The notes beneath the pieces are model-generated. The model ran no database searches, was not told the DNA's origin, and saw nothing but the letters and a program-made list of their open reading frames with translations. DNA of 64,000 bases from Planctomycetota bacterium (GTDB lineage: Bacteria > Planctomycetota > Phycisphaerae > UBA1845), in the NCBI GenBank assembly GCA_016200265.1, contig JACQFE010000011.1, positions 62,001 to 126,000 on the forward strand, read 5' to 3'. Below, one piece after another: positions 52,553 to 61,766 of this stretch; position 1 is the stretch's first letter; the number at the start of each line of letters is the position of its first letter. A program made the position numbers and the translations under genes.

Positions 52553-52983
52553 TTTCCGTCGCGCACCTGCCTGCGCTGAATGCCACGCTCAACGCCGTTT
52601 CCCTTGTCCTGCTGCTCGTCGGGCGCCGATTCATCGGTCGCGGCAATGTGCCCGCTCACAAGCGATGCATGGTCAGCGCGTTCGTTGTTTCGATCGTCTT
52701 TCTGATTTCGTATTTGGCACATCACTGGCTTGGCGGCGAGACGAAATTCGGCGGAATGGGTTGGGTCCGCCCGGCTTATTTCGTTCTCCTGGCGAGCCAT
52801 GTGCTGCTGGCGGCGATCGTGCCGATTCTCGCAAGCCGAACGCTGTACCTTGGATTGAAGGGTCGATTTGAGGTTCATCGTTGGTGGGCCCGAATCACGT
52901 TTCCGATCTGGGTGTACGTGTCCGCGACGGGGATCATTGTCTATTTCCTTCTGTTTCGCCTGTATACGCCGCTCAAAGGCTGA
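52549..52983 (+). CDS. DUF420 membrane protein (CtaM-like)
   Basis: 144 residues, four membrane helices. HLPALNATLNAVSLVLLLVG, FLISYLAHHWLGGETKFGG and RFEVHRWWARITFPIWVYVSATG match the DUF420 family. A Bacillus member, CtaM, is needed for active haem a-type oxidase, so an assembly role is likely. Conserved His residues in AHKR, AHHW and VHRW may bind haem or copper. Its ATG overlaps the SCO stop (ATGA). It ends the oxidase cluster. Confidence 0.88.
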   Translation: MISVAHLPALNATLNAVSLVLLLVGRRFIGRGNVPAHKRCMVSAFVVSIVFLISYLAHHWLGGETKFGGMGWVRPAYFVLLASHVLLAAIVPILASRTLYLGLKGRFEVHRWWARITFPIWVYVSATGIIVYFLLFRLYTPLKG

Positions 52984-53111
52984 ATCCGGCAGGCAGCCCG
53001 GCTGGTTTCTTCGCGTCCGATCGTTGAATTACGGCGAGGCCAATTTTTGTCCGATAGCCATGATACTCGGCGCTATGTGCGTGTGACGCCCAAAGTGGCA
53101 GGGAGGCTCGA

Positions 53112-53195
53112 ATGTTTGGCTTCATCGTGGCTGTGTTTGGATTCCTTGGTCTCGTGTACCTCGAAACGCTTTCGGCGGTAGTTCATTCTGCCTGA
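53112..53195 (+). CDS. Micro-protein 1, single membrane helix
   Basis: 27 residues: MFGFIVAVFGFLGLVYLETL plus SAVVHSA. GGGAGG lies six bases before the ATG at 53112, close to an ideal ribosome binding site. A second micro-protein follows 28 bases later, with its own GGAGG. No family match is known to me. Their position 130 bases after the oxidase cluster suggests small subunits or regulators of a membrane complex. They are too short for many gene finders. Confidence 0.6.
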   Translation: MFGFIVAVFGFLGLVYLETLSAVVHSA

Positions 53196-53223
53196 GATTG
53201 TGAAACCCTCTGGAGGATCACCT

Positions 53224-53307
53224 GTGAACCTGTTCGTACTCTCCATCTCATTCGTGTTCGCGACGATATTTGGACTCGTTGATTTCCTGATTCAGACGAA
53301 GCAGTAG
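53224..53307 (+). CDS. Micro-protein 2, single membrane helix
   Basis: 27 residues from a GTG at 53224-53226: VNLFVLSISFVFATIFGLVD then FLIQTKQ. GGAGG (53212-53216) is seven bases upstream. The charge at the end (QTKQ) fits an N-out or C-in helix. It follows micro-protein 1 by 28 bases. Start codon, spacing and hydrophobicity support a real gene; the function is unknown. Confidence 0.6.
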   Translation: MNLFVLSISFVFATIFGLVDFLIQTKQ

Positions 53308-53433
53308 ACTACAAATCGACCTGCCAAGATTGAACGGGCCCGCCGCATGCGCTCCGGCTTCGGATTGATCCTGCGCTGCGTCGCACTTGCCAATCCGCGT
53401 CGTTTCGCCTAATAGTGTGGCGCGCGAAGCATC

Positions 53434-53517
53434 GCGGATGTGGCGGAATTGGCAGACGCGCTGGTTTCAGGTACCAGTGGGGGCAACTCCATGGAGGTTC
53501 GACTCCTCTCATCCGCA
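53434..53517 (+). tRNA. tRNA-Leu (CAG)
   Basis: Class II tRNA of 84 bases. The acceptor arms GCGGATG and CATCCGC pair, and the discriminator A is at 53517. The D-arm region TGGCGGAATTGGCAGACGCG is the usual Leu form. Anticodon stem CTGGT-ACCAG surrounds the CAG anticodon (53468-53470), which reads CUG codons. A short variable arm lies before the T-arm GAGGTTCGACTCCTC. CCA is not encoded. It would serve a frequent codon, in keeping with the GC-rich coding here. Confidence 0.95.
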
Positions 53518-53520
53518 ATT

Positions 53521-53565
53521 AGCGAAGTTGTCAGTTGTCAGAACTCAGTTGTCAGTGGTTCAGGC
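53521..53565. repeat. Short degenerate repeat patch after tRNA-Leu
   Basis: GTTGTCAGTTGTCAGAACTC then AGTTGTCAGTGGTTCAG: a GTTGTCA unit recurs about four times. Like the patch at 38431, it fills an intergenic space directly after a gene. Confidence 0.65.
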
Positions 53566-53612
53566 AACCAACGTCGTGCGATCTCCCCAAAGCCATCACA
53601 TCATCAAATTGA

Positions 53613-54368
53613 CTACGGCGCGAAGTCGTCAGTCTTTTTGAATCCTTCCGGCACAGCAACCTTGAACGGATCCTGAACAAACGTCGGGTTCGGCGTGACC
53701 TCGGACAGCGTGAGGATTCGCACGGTTTTTTCGTCGCTTTTTTCCGACGGCTGATTGCGATCCACGCGGCGGGGCAGAAAGTCCTTTTTCGCAAAATACC
53801 ACTCCGATTGATCGCCGCCTTTGTATTTCACCACGATGTGGTAGCAATCCGCGTCGCCGATTTTGATTGGGTCTTTCAGCTCAATCGTCGGGGCCGAAAG
53901 TTCCATTTGGTATCCTTCAGGTCGGACGAATCGCGAGACGATGATGTTGCGGAATCCGTCGCCTCGTTTCCCTTGGACGGCCGGGTCCATGTCGGCGTAG
54001 ACCATTTTCTTCTGCCAATCGGTCAGATAGTAGATATCACCGTCCGTCCCGACGGAGTACTTCTCCGGCATCGGGGTCTTTTCATCCTTGATCGTGCCCT
54101 CGAATTTGAATTTTTCGAATGAGTTGTTCTTCCAGCCCTGCACGATCGCAGTGGCCTCGATGTTTGGAATCTTGGCCGCATCCGGTCCGCTGCCTTCGAG
54201 CTTGGCGGTGTATTGAACGACCTTGATGCCCTTCACGGCCTCATTCGCTTTGGTAAGGACTTCGCGACCGTCCTTCATGGCGTCGGACTTGACGTCCTCG
54301 GCGAAACAAAAACTCGAAATTCCTATTGAGAAAACCGAAGCAACGGCGAGATTTAGAACTCTGTTCAT
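53613..54368 (-). CDS. LolA/DUF2092-like secreted protein
   Basis: 251 residues, signal peptide (LNLAVASVFSIGISSFCFA). The mature part, ALTKANEAVKGIKVVQYTA-like start and a long beta sheet (IEATAIVQGWKNNSFEKFKF, YSVGTDGDIYYLTDWQKK, YHIVVKYKGGDQSEWYFAKK), fits the LolA-type half-barrel of DUF2092 proteins. These bind lipids or hydrophobic ligands in the periplasm. GGAGAGCG lies just before the ATG at 54366-54368; a longer frame reaches 54521 but has no leader. It is followed by the zinc-ribbon gene upstream on the same strand. Confidence 0.78.
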   Translation of the reverse strand: MNRVLNLAVASVFSIGISSFCFAEDVKSDAMKDGREVLTKANEAVKGIKVVQYTAKLEGSGPDAAKIPNIEATAIVQGWKNNSFEKFKFEGTIKDEKTPMPEKYSVGTDGDIYYLTDWQKKMVYADMDPAVQGKRGDGFRNIIVSRFVRPEGYQMELSAPTIELKDPIKIGDADCYHIVVKYKGGDQSEWYFAKKDFLPRRVDRNQPSEKSDEKTVRILTLSEVTPNPTFVQDPFKVAVPEGFKKTDDFAP

Positions 54369-54474
54369 TTTTTCGCTCTCCGCAAAAACTCGACAAAGCA
54401 TTTCAGAAAGAATCCTTACGACCGAAATATCGTAATACATCGTAGCAGATTGAACAAAGTGCGAAATGGCTGAC

Positions 54475-55059
54475 TTACCGCTGCCAAGGCAGCTTCTGAT
54501 GTGTGTGCTTTGCCTCGCCATGCGCAGGAAGCCGGTCGTTCAAGTGCCTAACAATGGCGTCCTGTTCAGGTCCGCAGATCACTGGGATGAGGATGCGATG
54601 GCCCGCGCGATCGACTATTGTCAGGTCAAACGGCGACACATGGATGTGCTGGACCTGATCCCATGGCATCGCTTTGGTGTATTGCACAGAACGTACTCTC
54701 AGGCCATCGGTGGTAATGGCCGCATATCTTCCGCGTTTGATGCTTTGCCGTATGCGCCAGGCTGACCACAGAAATAACACTAGAACGACCACTGCAAACA
54801 GGACGGATAGAGTTTCCTCTGAATTCCATGGCCCGTCAGTCCGCAGACTGCGGATGGTCCGGACGACGACGGGAAGCCCCCCTGAGAATGTCAACAATAG
54901 AAGGTAATACGGGCCTTTGCGTATCTTCGGGCGCCAATAGAAATAGAGTGACTCTTCATCATACCCCAACCCGCACTCCGGGCACTTTCCCTTCGCGGAA
55001 AGACCGGTCAGGTCATACGCACATTCCGGGCATTTCGCTGGGCGCCCAACTTCAATCAT
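54475..55059 (-). CDS. Zinc-ribbon membrane protein
   Basis: 194 residues. An N-terminal zinc ribbon has CPECAYDLTGL and CPECGLGYD, followed by two membrane helices (YYLLLLTFSGGLPVVVRTI, LSVLFAVVVLVLFLWSAW) and a C-terminal beta domain (YAAITTDGLRVRSVQYTKAM, VQHIHVSPFDLTIVDRAGHR) with a PH-like look. Such ribbon-membrane proteins are frequent in planctomycetes; the function is not known to me. It starts at ATG 55057-55059. Confidence 0.7.
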   Translation of the reverse strand: MIEVGRPAKCPECAYDLTGLSAKGKCPECGLGYDEESLYFYWRPKIRKGPYYLLLLTFSGGLPVVVRTIRSLRTDGPWNSEETLSVLFAVVVLVLFLWSAWRIRQSIKRGRYAAITTDGLRVRSVQYTKAMPWDQVQHIHVSPFDLTIVDRAGHRILIPVICGPEQDAIVRHLNDRLPAHGEAKHTHQKLPWQR

Positions 55060-55134
55060 GCGTTGCCTCAGACTAATCGTGCCGCAGCGGAGTCATTGCG
55101 CGTTTGGTGTAACAGTTGGATATTGGTTCCGACC

Positions 55135-55539
55135 TCAATGGAGTACATACCGCAACAGGCGAATCATGAGCCAGAGCAAGCTTGCCAACGCGATCGCGGG
55201 AAAAACGTATAGGAAAACGATCATCCCGATTTTGCCAACTTTCGGCTCTCGAAGCTCTCCTGACTCAAAACGCTCGAAGTACACAAAAGGCACATGATTC
55301 AGGTCTACATTCGCCCATCCGGCGGTCATTTCAACACTTATTCGCTTTCTAAGTCGACCGAACTTTGCAAATGTTGTTGCAATGAAAACTGGAGTGCCCG
55401 CAACCTCACAAGCACGGTCGCCAATGTTCGGATTATCGTTCCGGTCTGCAAGCAGTTGCTCGAGTTGTTCGTATGTGAGCTGTTTGAACTCTTCCGACGC
55501 GAGTTCGAGGGCGCAACGTAAGTCCTTCTCCGTGATCAT
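55135..55539 (-). CDS. Small membrane protein of unknown function
   Basis: 134 residues. A soluble, acidic N-terminal part (LELASEEFKQLTYEQLEQLL) and a middle segment with no known motif precede one C-terminal membrane helix (IGMIVFLYVFPAIALASLLW). No family is recognised. It is preceded by GAGAAGG-like DNA (the ATG is at 55537-55539). It lies between the zinc-ribbon gene and the ABC permease gene, all on the same strand, but gaps of 75-90 bases separate them. Confidence 0.6.
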   Translation of the reverse strand: MITEKDLRCALELASEEFKQLTYEQLEQLLADRNDNPNIGDRACEVAGTPVFIATTFAKFGRLRKRISVEMTAGWANVDLNHVPFVYFERFESGELREPKVGKIGMIVFLYVFPAIALASLLWLMIRLLRYVLH

Positions 55540-55629
55540 TGAGATACTTCGCCGCCGATTAAGGCAAGAGGCGCAGATGTTCCCAAACCAGGCGCCGGCG
55601 ATTCGTCATTCATCTTACTTGCGTCTCCT

Positions 55630-57465
55630 TTAGTGCCCCGTTTGTTTGCGGATGGTCATGTCGAAATCGCGGACTAATCCTGTGTACCAGCGCCAGACCA
55701 TGAACGCGTAAAGCAACAGAGCGGCGATAGAGCCGGTGAGGGCCGCGGTACGGGCCATGCCCGCGCCTTCGGCGAAATCCTTGGGCGTGCCGAAAAGTGA
55801 ACCGGGATCGACGAGGAATTTGATGGCCGTGAAGGGAGTGAAAGGGGCCAAAAACGCGCCGAATTCGCCGCTAGACGCCTGAACGATCGCGAATCCGATC
55901 ATGGATGCCAGTCCGCACAGGAGAACCATTACGCCGACGCTGGACATGACCGCAACCATGTTCGTGCGGCTGATGAGGGAAAATCGCAGGCCGACAACGC
56001 AGGCGATCGCAGTGTAAATCAAAATCAACGCGGACAACGTTATTGGGGCTTCCAGCCAAACGGGCGGCGTTTGAGGTGATTTCACGGTCGCGATGATGAC
56101 AAAAAGAGTGAGCACTCCCAATGGTCCGGCGAGCAGGGGGGCGGCAAAACTGACGATGCCGCGCAATTTGCCCCACAAGATGTATTTGCTGGTGAGCGGC
56201 GTGGTGAGCAATAGATCCATTGTTTTGCCTTCTTTCTCTTTGGTCATTGCGGTGGCAGCCGTGTTCGTGGCGATGAGCATCGCGAGGGCGAATTGCACGA
56301 CGATCAATCCGGCAAACCAGTAGGGGGCTTCGGCAAGAGGCAGCGTGCCGCGCGCATAGCTGAGAAGAATATCAATGGCCGCGCCGAATCCGGCGAGTAT
56401 GACGGCCCATCGAGTGAATGCGCCGCCGGCGATGCGTGTTTTCGCTTCGCGCCACGCGACCGGATTGGACCAGACGTTTCGTGGAGTGCGAGTTCGTTCC
56501 CCCTGGGATTTTCTACGAAAACGTGAGACCAGCGAGGTCCAGAATTTCGATTCGCCGCTCTTCGCGCCTCGGCGTACGAAAAACAATGAAAAGGATATCA
56601 AAGCAAGCGAAGTCAGCGTGGTCCACGAGACGAATGCGGCGGACGGATACGCGAGCGCGCTTCGGGCGATCGAGCCGTGGTCGCCGAGTTGTGCGAGCGT
56701 CGGTGCGTGGACCCGGTTGATGGCGACTTCCAGCGCGAGAAATGGGTGCAACGGCGCAAGCCAGCTCATTTTCGTGCCAGCTACGTTTGGCGGCGAGCCA
56801 TCGACCCAGGTTTTGCTCCATTGCCCAAGCAGGTAGAACGTGAGGAGATAGAGCGCAATCAACAAATAAAAGGAAAAAATCGTTCGCCGCGTCCCGACGC
56901 CGACCATGGCGATGAAGATAGCCAGTGCGCCGGTCAGGATCGCGGTCGATCCCGATAAGGCGAAACTTTCGATGATTTGGCGCGTGGTGACGCCGCCGTA
57001 GACCATTGTCATCAGGAATATCGGGAGGCCCGCGACGAGAAGCATGATGACGAAATACAGCCGACTCATCAGCGAACCGAGTACGATTTGCGCATTGGAC
57101 AGCGGCGTCGAAAGCAGGATGTTGAAGGTTTGCGCGTCGCGTTCTTGCGTGATCGCGGAGGCCGTGAATACCGGAGCGAGGAAGCACATCAGCATGAGCT
57201 GCGCGGTGGAGGCCCAGGCGAATGTTTGTGAGGCGCTTTTCGCGAGGTCCGTGAGTGATGAATGTTGCCCGCCGGAACTTAGAAGCGAAAAAAGGACCAC
57301 TGCGAGAAGCGAGGACAAATAGATCACGCGAAGCCATAGGTGCCGCACGCGGCGCGATGAGCCGTTCACGACACGCACAAGAATCGGGTTGCCCGGAAGA
57401 AGATGCCAGAGGCTCAGCCACAAGCGGCGCGTAAACGTGTTGGCCGGAACGCCTGCCGTGTTCAC
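55630..57465 (-). CDS. ABC-2 type permease, long form
   Basis: 611 residues, two sets of membrane helices (about 12 in all), as in NatB-like or Cox-linked exporters of duplicated ABC-2 type. VYGGVTTRQI, TFNILLSTPLSNAQIVLG and later KTMDLLLTTPLTSKYILWG show that each half contains the same coupling-type segment (LLSTPL / LLTTPL). It is translationally coupled to the ATPase gene: its GTG start overlaps the ATPase stop. Substrate unknown. Confidence 0.85.
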   Translation of the reverse strand: MNTAGVPANTFTRRLWLSLWHLLPGNPILVRVVNGSSRRVRHLWLRVIYLSSLLAVVLFSLLSSGGQHSSLTDLAKSASQTFAWASTAQLMLMCFLAPVFTASAITQERDAQTFNILLSTPLSNAQIVLGSLMSRLYFVIMLLVAGLPIFLMTMVYGGVTTRQIIESFALSGSTAILTGALAIFIAMVGVGTRRTIFSFYLLIALYLLTFYLLGQWSKTWVDGSPPNVAGTKMSWLAPLHPFLALEVAINRVHAPTLAQLGDHGSIARSALAYPSAAFVSWTTLTSLALISFSLFFVRRGAKSGESKFWTSLVSRFRRKSQGERTRTPRNVWSNPVAWREAKTRIAGGAFTRWAVILAGFGAAIDILLSYARGTLPLAEAPYWFAGLIVVQFALAMLIATNTAATAMTKEKEGKTMDLLLTTPLTSKYILWGKLRGIVSFAAPLLAGPLGVLTLFVIIATVKSPQTPPVWLEAPITLSALILIYTAIACVVGLRFSLISRTNMVAVMSSVGVMVLLCGLASMIGFAIVQASSGEFGAFLAPFTPFTAIKFLVDPGSLFGTPKDFAEGAGMARTAALTGSIAALLLYAFMVWRWYTGLVRDFDMTIRKQTGH

Positions 57466-58415
57466 TGCACGATCCCCTTGGTCATGCGCATGAACGCCGT
57501 CTCAAGATTCACCTCTTCCTCCTTCAGTTCCTGGATTTTGAAGTTGCTGTCGAGCAGAGCGCGGGCGATGTGACTGAAGTCGCGAGTCTGAGATTCGAGC
57601 TCGACGATAATCTGTCCGTCGAGTTGATCCACGTTCTTAACGCCGCGCGTTCGTTGCAAAAGCAGGGCGGCTAAATCCTGCTGCTCCACGACCCGAACAT
57701 AGAGCTTCGTTCCGGTTTTCACACGGCGGATGATTTCCGCGATGGGTCCGTGATACACAAGTTGCCCTTGTTCGAGAATGCCCACCGTGGTGCAGAGTTC
57801 GGCCAATTCCGGCAGGATGTGCGAGCTGATGATAATGGTTTTGCCCATGCGGCGCAGCTCTTTGAGCAACTCGCGAATTTCGATTCGTGCGCGAGGATCG
57901 AGTCCGCTCGCGGGTTCATCGAGCAATAGAATTCGCGGATCGTGCAGGAGCACGCGGGCGATGCTGAGCCGCTGCTGCATGCCTCGTGATAGTGAATCGA
58001 CCAGAGCGTCGCGCTTGCCGGTCAGGTCGGTGAGTTCGAGAACGTCGCCAACGACTTTGGTTCGTTGCCGGCCGGTGATGTTGTAGGCGCTCGCGAAGAA
58101 TTCCAGATATTCCTGCACAACCATGTCTTCATACGCGCCAAAGAAATCCGGTACGTAACCCATGAGCGGCCGAATTTTTCGTGATTCATATCCCACAACG
58201 TGACCGCAAACGCGGGCCTCACCCCAAGTAGGTTGAAGCAGCGTGGCGAGAATTTTGATCGTTGTGGTCTTTCCGGCGCCGTTCGGGCCGATGTAGCCGA
58301 AGCACTCGCCTTCCTCGATGTTCAAATGCAGATTGTTGAGCGCAACGAGTTTTCCGTAACGCTTGGTGAGATTCACTGTCTGCACGACGTGATTCGCATT
58401 TGGGTTCGTGCTCAT
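57462..58415 (-). CDS. ABC transporter ATPase
   Basis: 317 residues. Walker A is GPNGAGKTT, signature LSRGMQQR, Walker B ILLLDEPASGLDP and H-loop ISSHILPELAE. A C-terminal part (LAALLLQRTRGVKNVDQLDG, VNLETAFMRMTKG) is like those of ABC-2 exporters. It would pair with the permease coded immediately downstream. The LSRGM form of the signature (R for G) is a small change. The stop of the large membrane protein gene upstream overlaps its ATG. Confidence 0.9.
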   Translation of the reverse strand: MSTNPNANHVVQTVNLTKRYGKLVALNNLHLNIEEGECFGYIGPNGAGKTTTIKILATLLQPTWGEARVCGHVVGYESRKIRPLMGYVPDFFGAYEDMVVQEYLEFFASAYNITGRQRTKVVGDVLELTDLTGKRDALVDSLSRGMQQRLSIARVLLHDPRILLLDEPASGLDPRARIEIRELLKELRRMGKTIIISSHILPELAELCTTVGILEQGQLVYHGPIAEIIRRVKTGTKLYVRVVEQQDLAALLLQRTRGVKNVDQLDGQIIVELESQTRDFSHIARALLDSNFKIQELKEEEVNLETAFMRMTKGIVQ

Positions 58416-60865
58416 TCTTGCTCACTACGTGGGTGAAGAATCCTCTGAATATCGTCCTCGTCCTTTTCTTTTGGCGGCGTATTGATGGTTGAGGCCTTGT
58501 CCAACGGAAACACAGGAATCCGAATGCGATACATGGTCCAGGAATATGCTTCTTCAGCCGGGAGCGCCTGAAACGGTCTTTCGCCGGCACGAGCGAACAA
58601 TCGAATTGGTCCCGGTCCTCGAGCGAATCCGATGAGCATGGCCCCACCGGGCAGCGGCTCGCCATTTTCATTCTGCCAACCCGCCTGAAGTTCATCGCTG
58701 ATGTCAAGCTGCCGCATCCGATCGCGAGACCAAGTCTCGCGGCCGGTAAGACCTTGGAGTTCCTGCATTTGCGAGTTGAATTCGTTGATCGTGGAGAGCA
58801 ACATTAGCGCGCTGCGCTCGCGTCCCGTTGTGACCACCGTTGAATTGTCCTGACCGAATCGAGAGATGATGCTGCGGAAAATCTTGCTCCAGTCCTTCTG
58901 TGCGTCCGAAAGCCGATAGCGTTTTTTCGTCGCCGGTGGATTCGCTGAGGGCGGATTGATTCTGTCGAATAGAGAAACACGCGTCTCTCCTTTCGGTATG
59001 TCTCCGAGTTTTTCGACATAGATCGCGCCGTCGCGAGAAACCGTCGTTCCGTTGGTGTTCAACGCGGCGCGTAAGAGCACGCAATCGTACAGTTCAACGC
59101 CAAGTTGATTCACGACGTAACTATCCTGGGCCACCTCGCCGCGTTCCACGGTGATCTTGCCGGTTAATTTCCCACCGAGCGGTCCGTCCCATCGGCCCTC
59201 GAATTCCTTCAGCGTTCCGCGCAGGCGCACATTTCGCAGCCCTGCGGTGCTCGGCACCAGCGAATAGTGCGTGGGATCAGCAAAACTCCCTGCCTCGGTA
59301 TATTGGCTGTCTGCCGAGATCGGGCGGAGAAAACAATCCGTTAGGATTGGTTCGCGTGCAGAGACCCAATCATCCGGAAGCCAAAAATCAAGCCGTTTGT
59401 CGAGCCCTGACTTCACGCCAAAGAACGCAGTCCCGCGTCCATGAATTGCTCCGGCATCGGCATCAACAATCGCGATTTGATGAAGGCGATCGCCAATGCC
59501 GCGAATGGATCCGACGACGCTGATGCTCGCGAGACTGGCCGCAAATGCCACGATGGCAAAGGCCGTCCAGCTATGCTGCCGCCAACCCTTGATCCCAAGA
59601 AAACTCCAAGTTCCCAAAGTCGCCAGAGCAACGTATGCGAGCGAGAAAATCGCGGCAATTAGAAGATAAGCGCTTCCGGAAACTGAAAATGAAATGGCGC
59701 TGACCACATCTCCGAATAGCGATAGAGGATTGGGATTTGTCTCTTTTTCCGTGCCATCTGGAACAAGCAAATGGAAAACTTCGCGATAGAATTTGGCGAC
59801 GCCTCCGGGCGCACTGAATAGGTCGCGAAGCGTGATCCCCGAATAAATCACATGGCCGCCACCCTCGCGACGTTGTGTAATCAAATCCGAGTGAATTGCA
59901 GGTTCATTCCAAATGACAAGCGCGTCCGAACGTCGCTTGCACTTCACGGCGGTGGCGAGCATCGGAAAATCCGTGTCGAGCCATTTGATTTCGCTTACTC
60001 CAGCACGAAGTTCGGCGCTCGGCGCCGATACCAGCTTCTCACGCATGTCACGAAGGTTTTTGACCGTGGTCACATCGCCGATTTCCGCGGGGAGAATGGC
60101 ATCAATGCTCTTCGTTAATTTCAAGGTGCCTGCGGTGCGCGATGCGGCGATGAGCAGCTTTCCACCTTTTCGAACCCAGGTGAGCAAGGCCTCCAGCTGC
60201 GATGCGCTGAGGTCTTGCGGCGAGGCCTCATCCCAAACAATGCAGTCAATGCTCTCCAGCCCGATCCATAATGGAGGTAAATCCGACGGACTTAGGTGAG
60301 CGACTCGGATCGATCGTGTGGTTTTATCCGCCAACTTGTTGTCAGACAGTTCATCAACGCGTCCCGACGTGCCGCCTGATACCGACAAGACCACCAGATC
60401 ATCGTTTTGGGCAAACTGAATATCCGCGGCCGGTTCCGCGCGCATGCCTCGCACGCCCTGTGAGACAACATGCACGGCCTCATTCTCCGTGTTGAGCACC
60501 TCGACCGACACCTTGTCCCGCAATCTCCCTGTCGTCAGTGGAATGTAAAGAAATACCCTCTGCGTGCCGCCGGATTCTTTGAGGAGATGCAATTCAACGG
60601 AATCCGAATACTCGTCGCCGTCAATATCAAGCTGGGTCGCTCGAACGGATCCCTCGAAACTTGCCTGTCCTACCAGAGCGACGTCAACGATGATCGGCGT
60701 CCATTCGCCGTTGCGCACGATGTCGCCGTGCTGAGACGGGAACCCGACGTGTGTAACATTGACCTCGAGATCTCCACGAGAGACTAACGGGCTGCAAAGG
60801 AAGATAAAAAGGAAACTGATCGCGGCAGCGATTGAGCCAATTTGAGTGCAATCTATTTTCCGCAT
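58412..60865 (-). CDS. Large membrane protein with GATase-like N-terminal part
   Basis: About 817 residues from ATG 60863-60865 (a leader IAAAISFLFIFLCSPLVSRG follows). The early part is beta-rich, then VVLSVSGGTSGRVDE and ESIDCIVWDEASPQDLSAS, ALLTWVRKGGKLLIAASRT resemble the class I glutamine amidotransferase-like domain seen in planctomycete membrane proteins. Membrane helices lie near AYLLIAAIFSLAYVALATLG and TAFAIVAFAASLASIS. The C-terminal region is soluble. It is first in the operon with the ABC ATPase and permease, so it may help the exporter; no activity is claimed. Confidence 0.72.
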   Translation of the reverse strand: MRKIDCTQIGSIAAAISFLFIFLCSPLVSRGDLEVNVTHVGFPSQHGDIVRNGEWTPIIVDVALVGQASFEGSVRATQLDIDGDEYSDSVELHLLKESGGTQRVFLYIPLTTGRLRDKVSVEVLNTENEAVHVVSQGVRGMRAEPAADIQFAQNDDLVVLSVSGGTSGRVDELSDNKLADKTTRSIRVAHLSPSDLPPLWIGLESIDCIVWDEASPQDLSASQLEALLTWVRKGGKLLIAASRTAGTLKLTKSIDAILPAEIGDVTTVKNLRDMREKLVSAPSAELRAGVSEIKWLDTDFPMLATAVKCKRRSDALVIWNEPAIHSDLITQRREGGGHVIYSGITLRDLFSAPGGVAKFYREVFHLLVPDGTEKETNPNPLSLFGDVVSAISFSVSGSAYLLIAAIFSLAYVALATLGTWSFLGIKGWRQHSWTAFAIVAFAASLASISVVGSIRGIGDRLHQIAIVDADAGAIHGRGTAFFGVKSGLDKRLDFWLPDDWVSAREPILTDCFLRPISADSQYTEAGSFADPTHYSLVPSTAGLRNVRLRGTLKEFEGRWDGPLGGKLTGKITVERGEVAQDSYVVNQLGVELYDCVLLRAALNTNGTTVSRDGAIYVEKLGDIPKGETRVSLFDRINPPSANPPATKKRYRLSDAQKDWSKIFRSIISRFGQDNSTVVTTGRERSALMLLSTINEFNSQMQELQGLTGRETWSRDRMRQLDISDELQAGWQNENGEPLPGGAMLIGFARGPGPIRLFARAGERPFQALPAEEAYSWTMYRIRIPVFPLDKASTINTPPKEKDEDDIQRILHPRSEQE

Positions 60866-61004
60866 CCGGCCTATACGATTCGGGTCATGCATATACGGGT
60901 CTGCCCAGTTCACTGCAGCCGGTGGAACCGAAATCAAAATACGCGATGATTGATTGTAGCTTAGCTAATTGTAGTTTCGTCAAGGGGTGAAGCAAAACAA
61001 AAGG

Positions 61005-61580
61005 CTAGGCTCTGCCATTTGTTTCCAGTACTGGGGCCAAGCGAGCACTTAGCCGCTCGTAAAACTGGACCGCGACCGCTTGTTCGGCCTTGATCACGTC
61101 GTCGGCACCCAACTGGGCCGCCAGCATTCCTTGTGAAGCGTAGTTCGTTCGGGCGATGATGTAGATTTCCGGGCGGAGCCGGCGAGCCAGAGTGATGGCA
61201 TTGAGTACTGCCTCCTCGTCCGGAATTGTAAGGGCCAGCGTCGAAGCGTTATGCAGACCGGCTTCGGTGAGCGTTTCAGCTGTGATCGCGTCCCCGACGA
61301 CGGCCTTTCGACCCAATGCTAGTTGCGTCTGAACCGTGGACGCGTTCTTCTCAACGATGACAAATGGGATCCCTGCGGCGCACAACAAATCGGCGACGCA
61401 GCGACCCGCCAGCCCGAATCCGACGATGATAACGTGCCCATTGGGGCGCCCATTGTGTTTCGGAGCGGGCAATGGCATGATTCGAACGCGCATTCCATCA
61501 GGCCAGTTGGACTCGCCATCCAACTCAATTCGACCGGATTGAATCGTGCCGTATTGCGGTTGTCCGACTAGTGCGTCCAA
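61005..61580 (-). CDS. TrkA-N (RCK) protein with AF2212-like N-terminus
   Basis: 191 residues from a TTG preceded by a strong GGAGGAGGGG. The first 38 residues (IQSGRIELDGESNWPDGMRV) look like the small AF2212/DUF104-type beta domain. The rest is a single Rossmann domain: VIIVGFGLAGRCVADLL with GxGxxG, acidic VIVEKN and VVGDAITAETLTEAG. RCK/TrkA-N domains bind NAD(H) or nucleotides and regulate potassium channels. No channel helices or TrkA-C are present, so it may act in trans or as a sensor. The neighbouring gap at 60866-61004 is short and holds no clear signal. Confidence 0.82.
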   Translation of the reverse strand: MDALVGQPQYGTIQSGRIELDGESNWPDGMRVRIMPLPAPKHNGRPNGHVIIVGFGLAGRCVADLLCAAGIPFVIVEKNASTVQTQLALGRKAVVGDAITAETLTEAGLHNASTLALTIPDEEAVLNAITLARRLRPEIYIIARTNYASQGMLAAQLGADDVIKAEQAVAVQFYERLSARLAPVLETNGRA

Positions 61581-61766
61581 ATCCCCTCCTCCGGGAATCC
61601 CATTCTTTTCTCAACGCGCCATTAGTAGGGTCAGCATTGTCATCGCCGTCGAGATGGGATGCAAGCTAGAAAAATGCCGGGAGAATCGACATCGTTGCTC
61701 GGAAACTTTACGAATTCGGCGGCGCGCCTACAATCTGCAGGATTGAGCGAAATTAGGAGATTGGAC

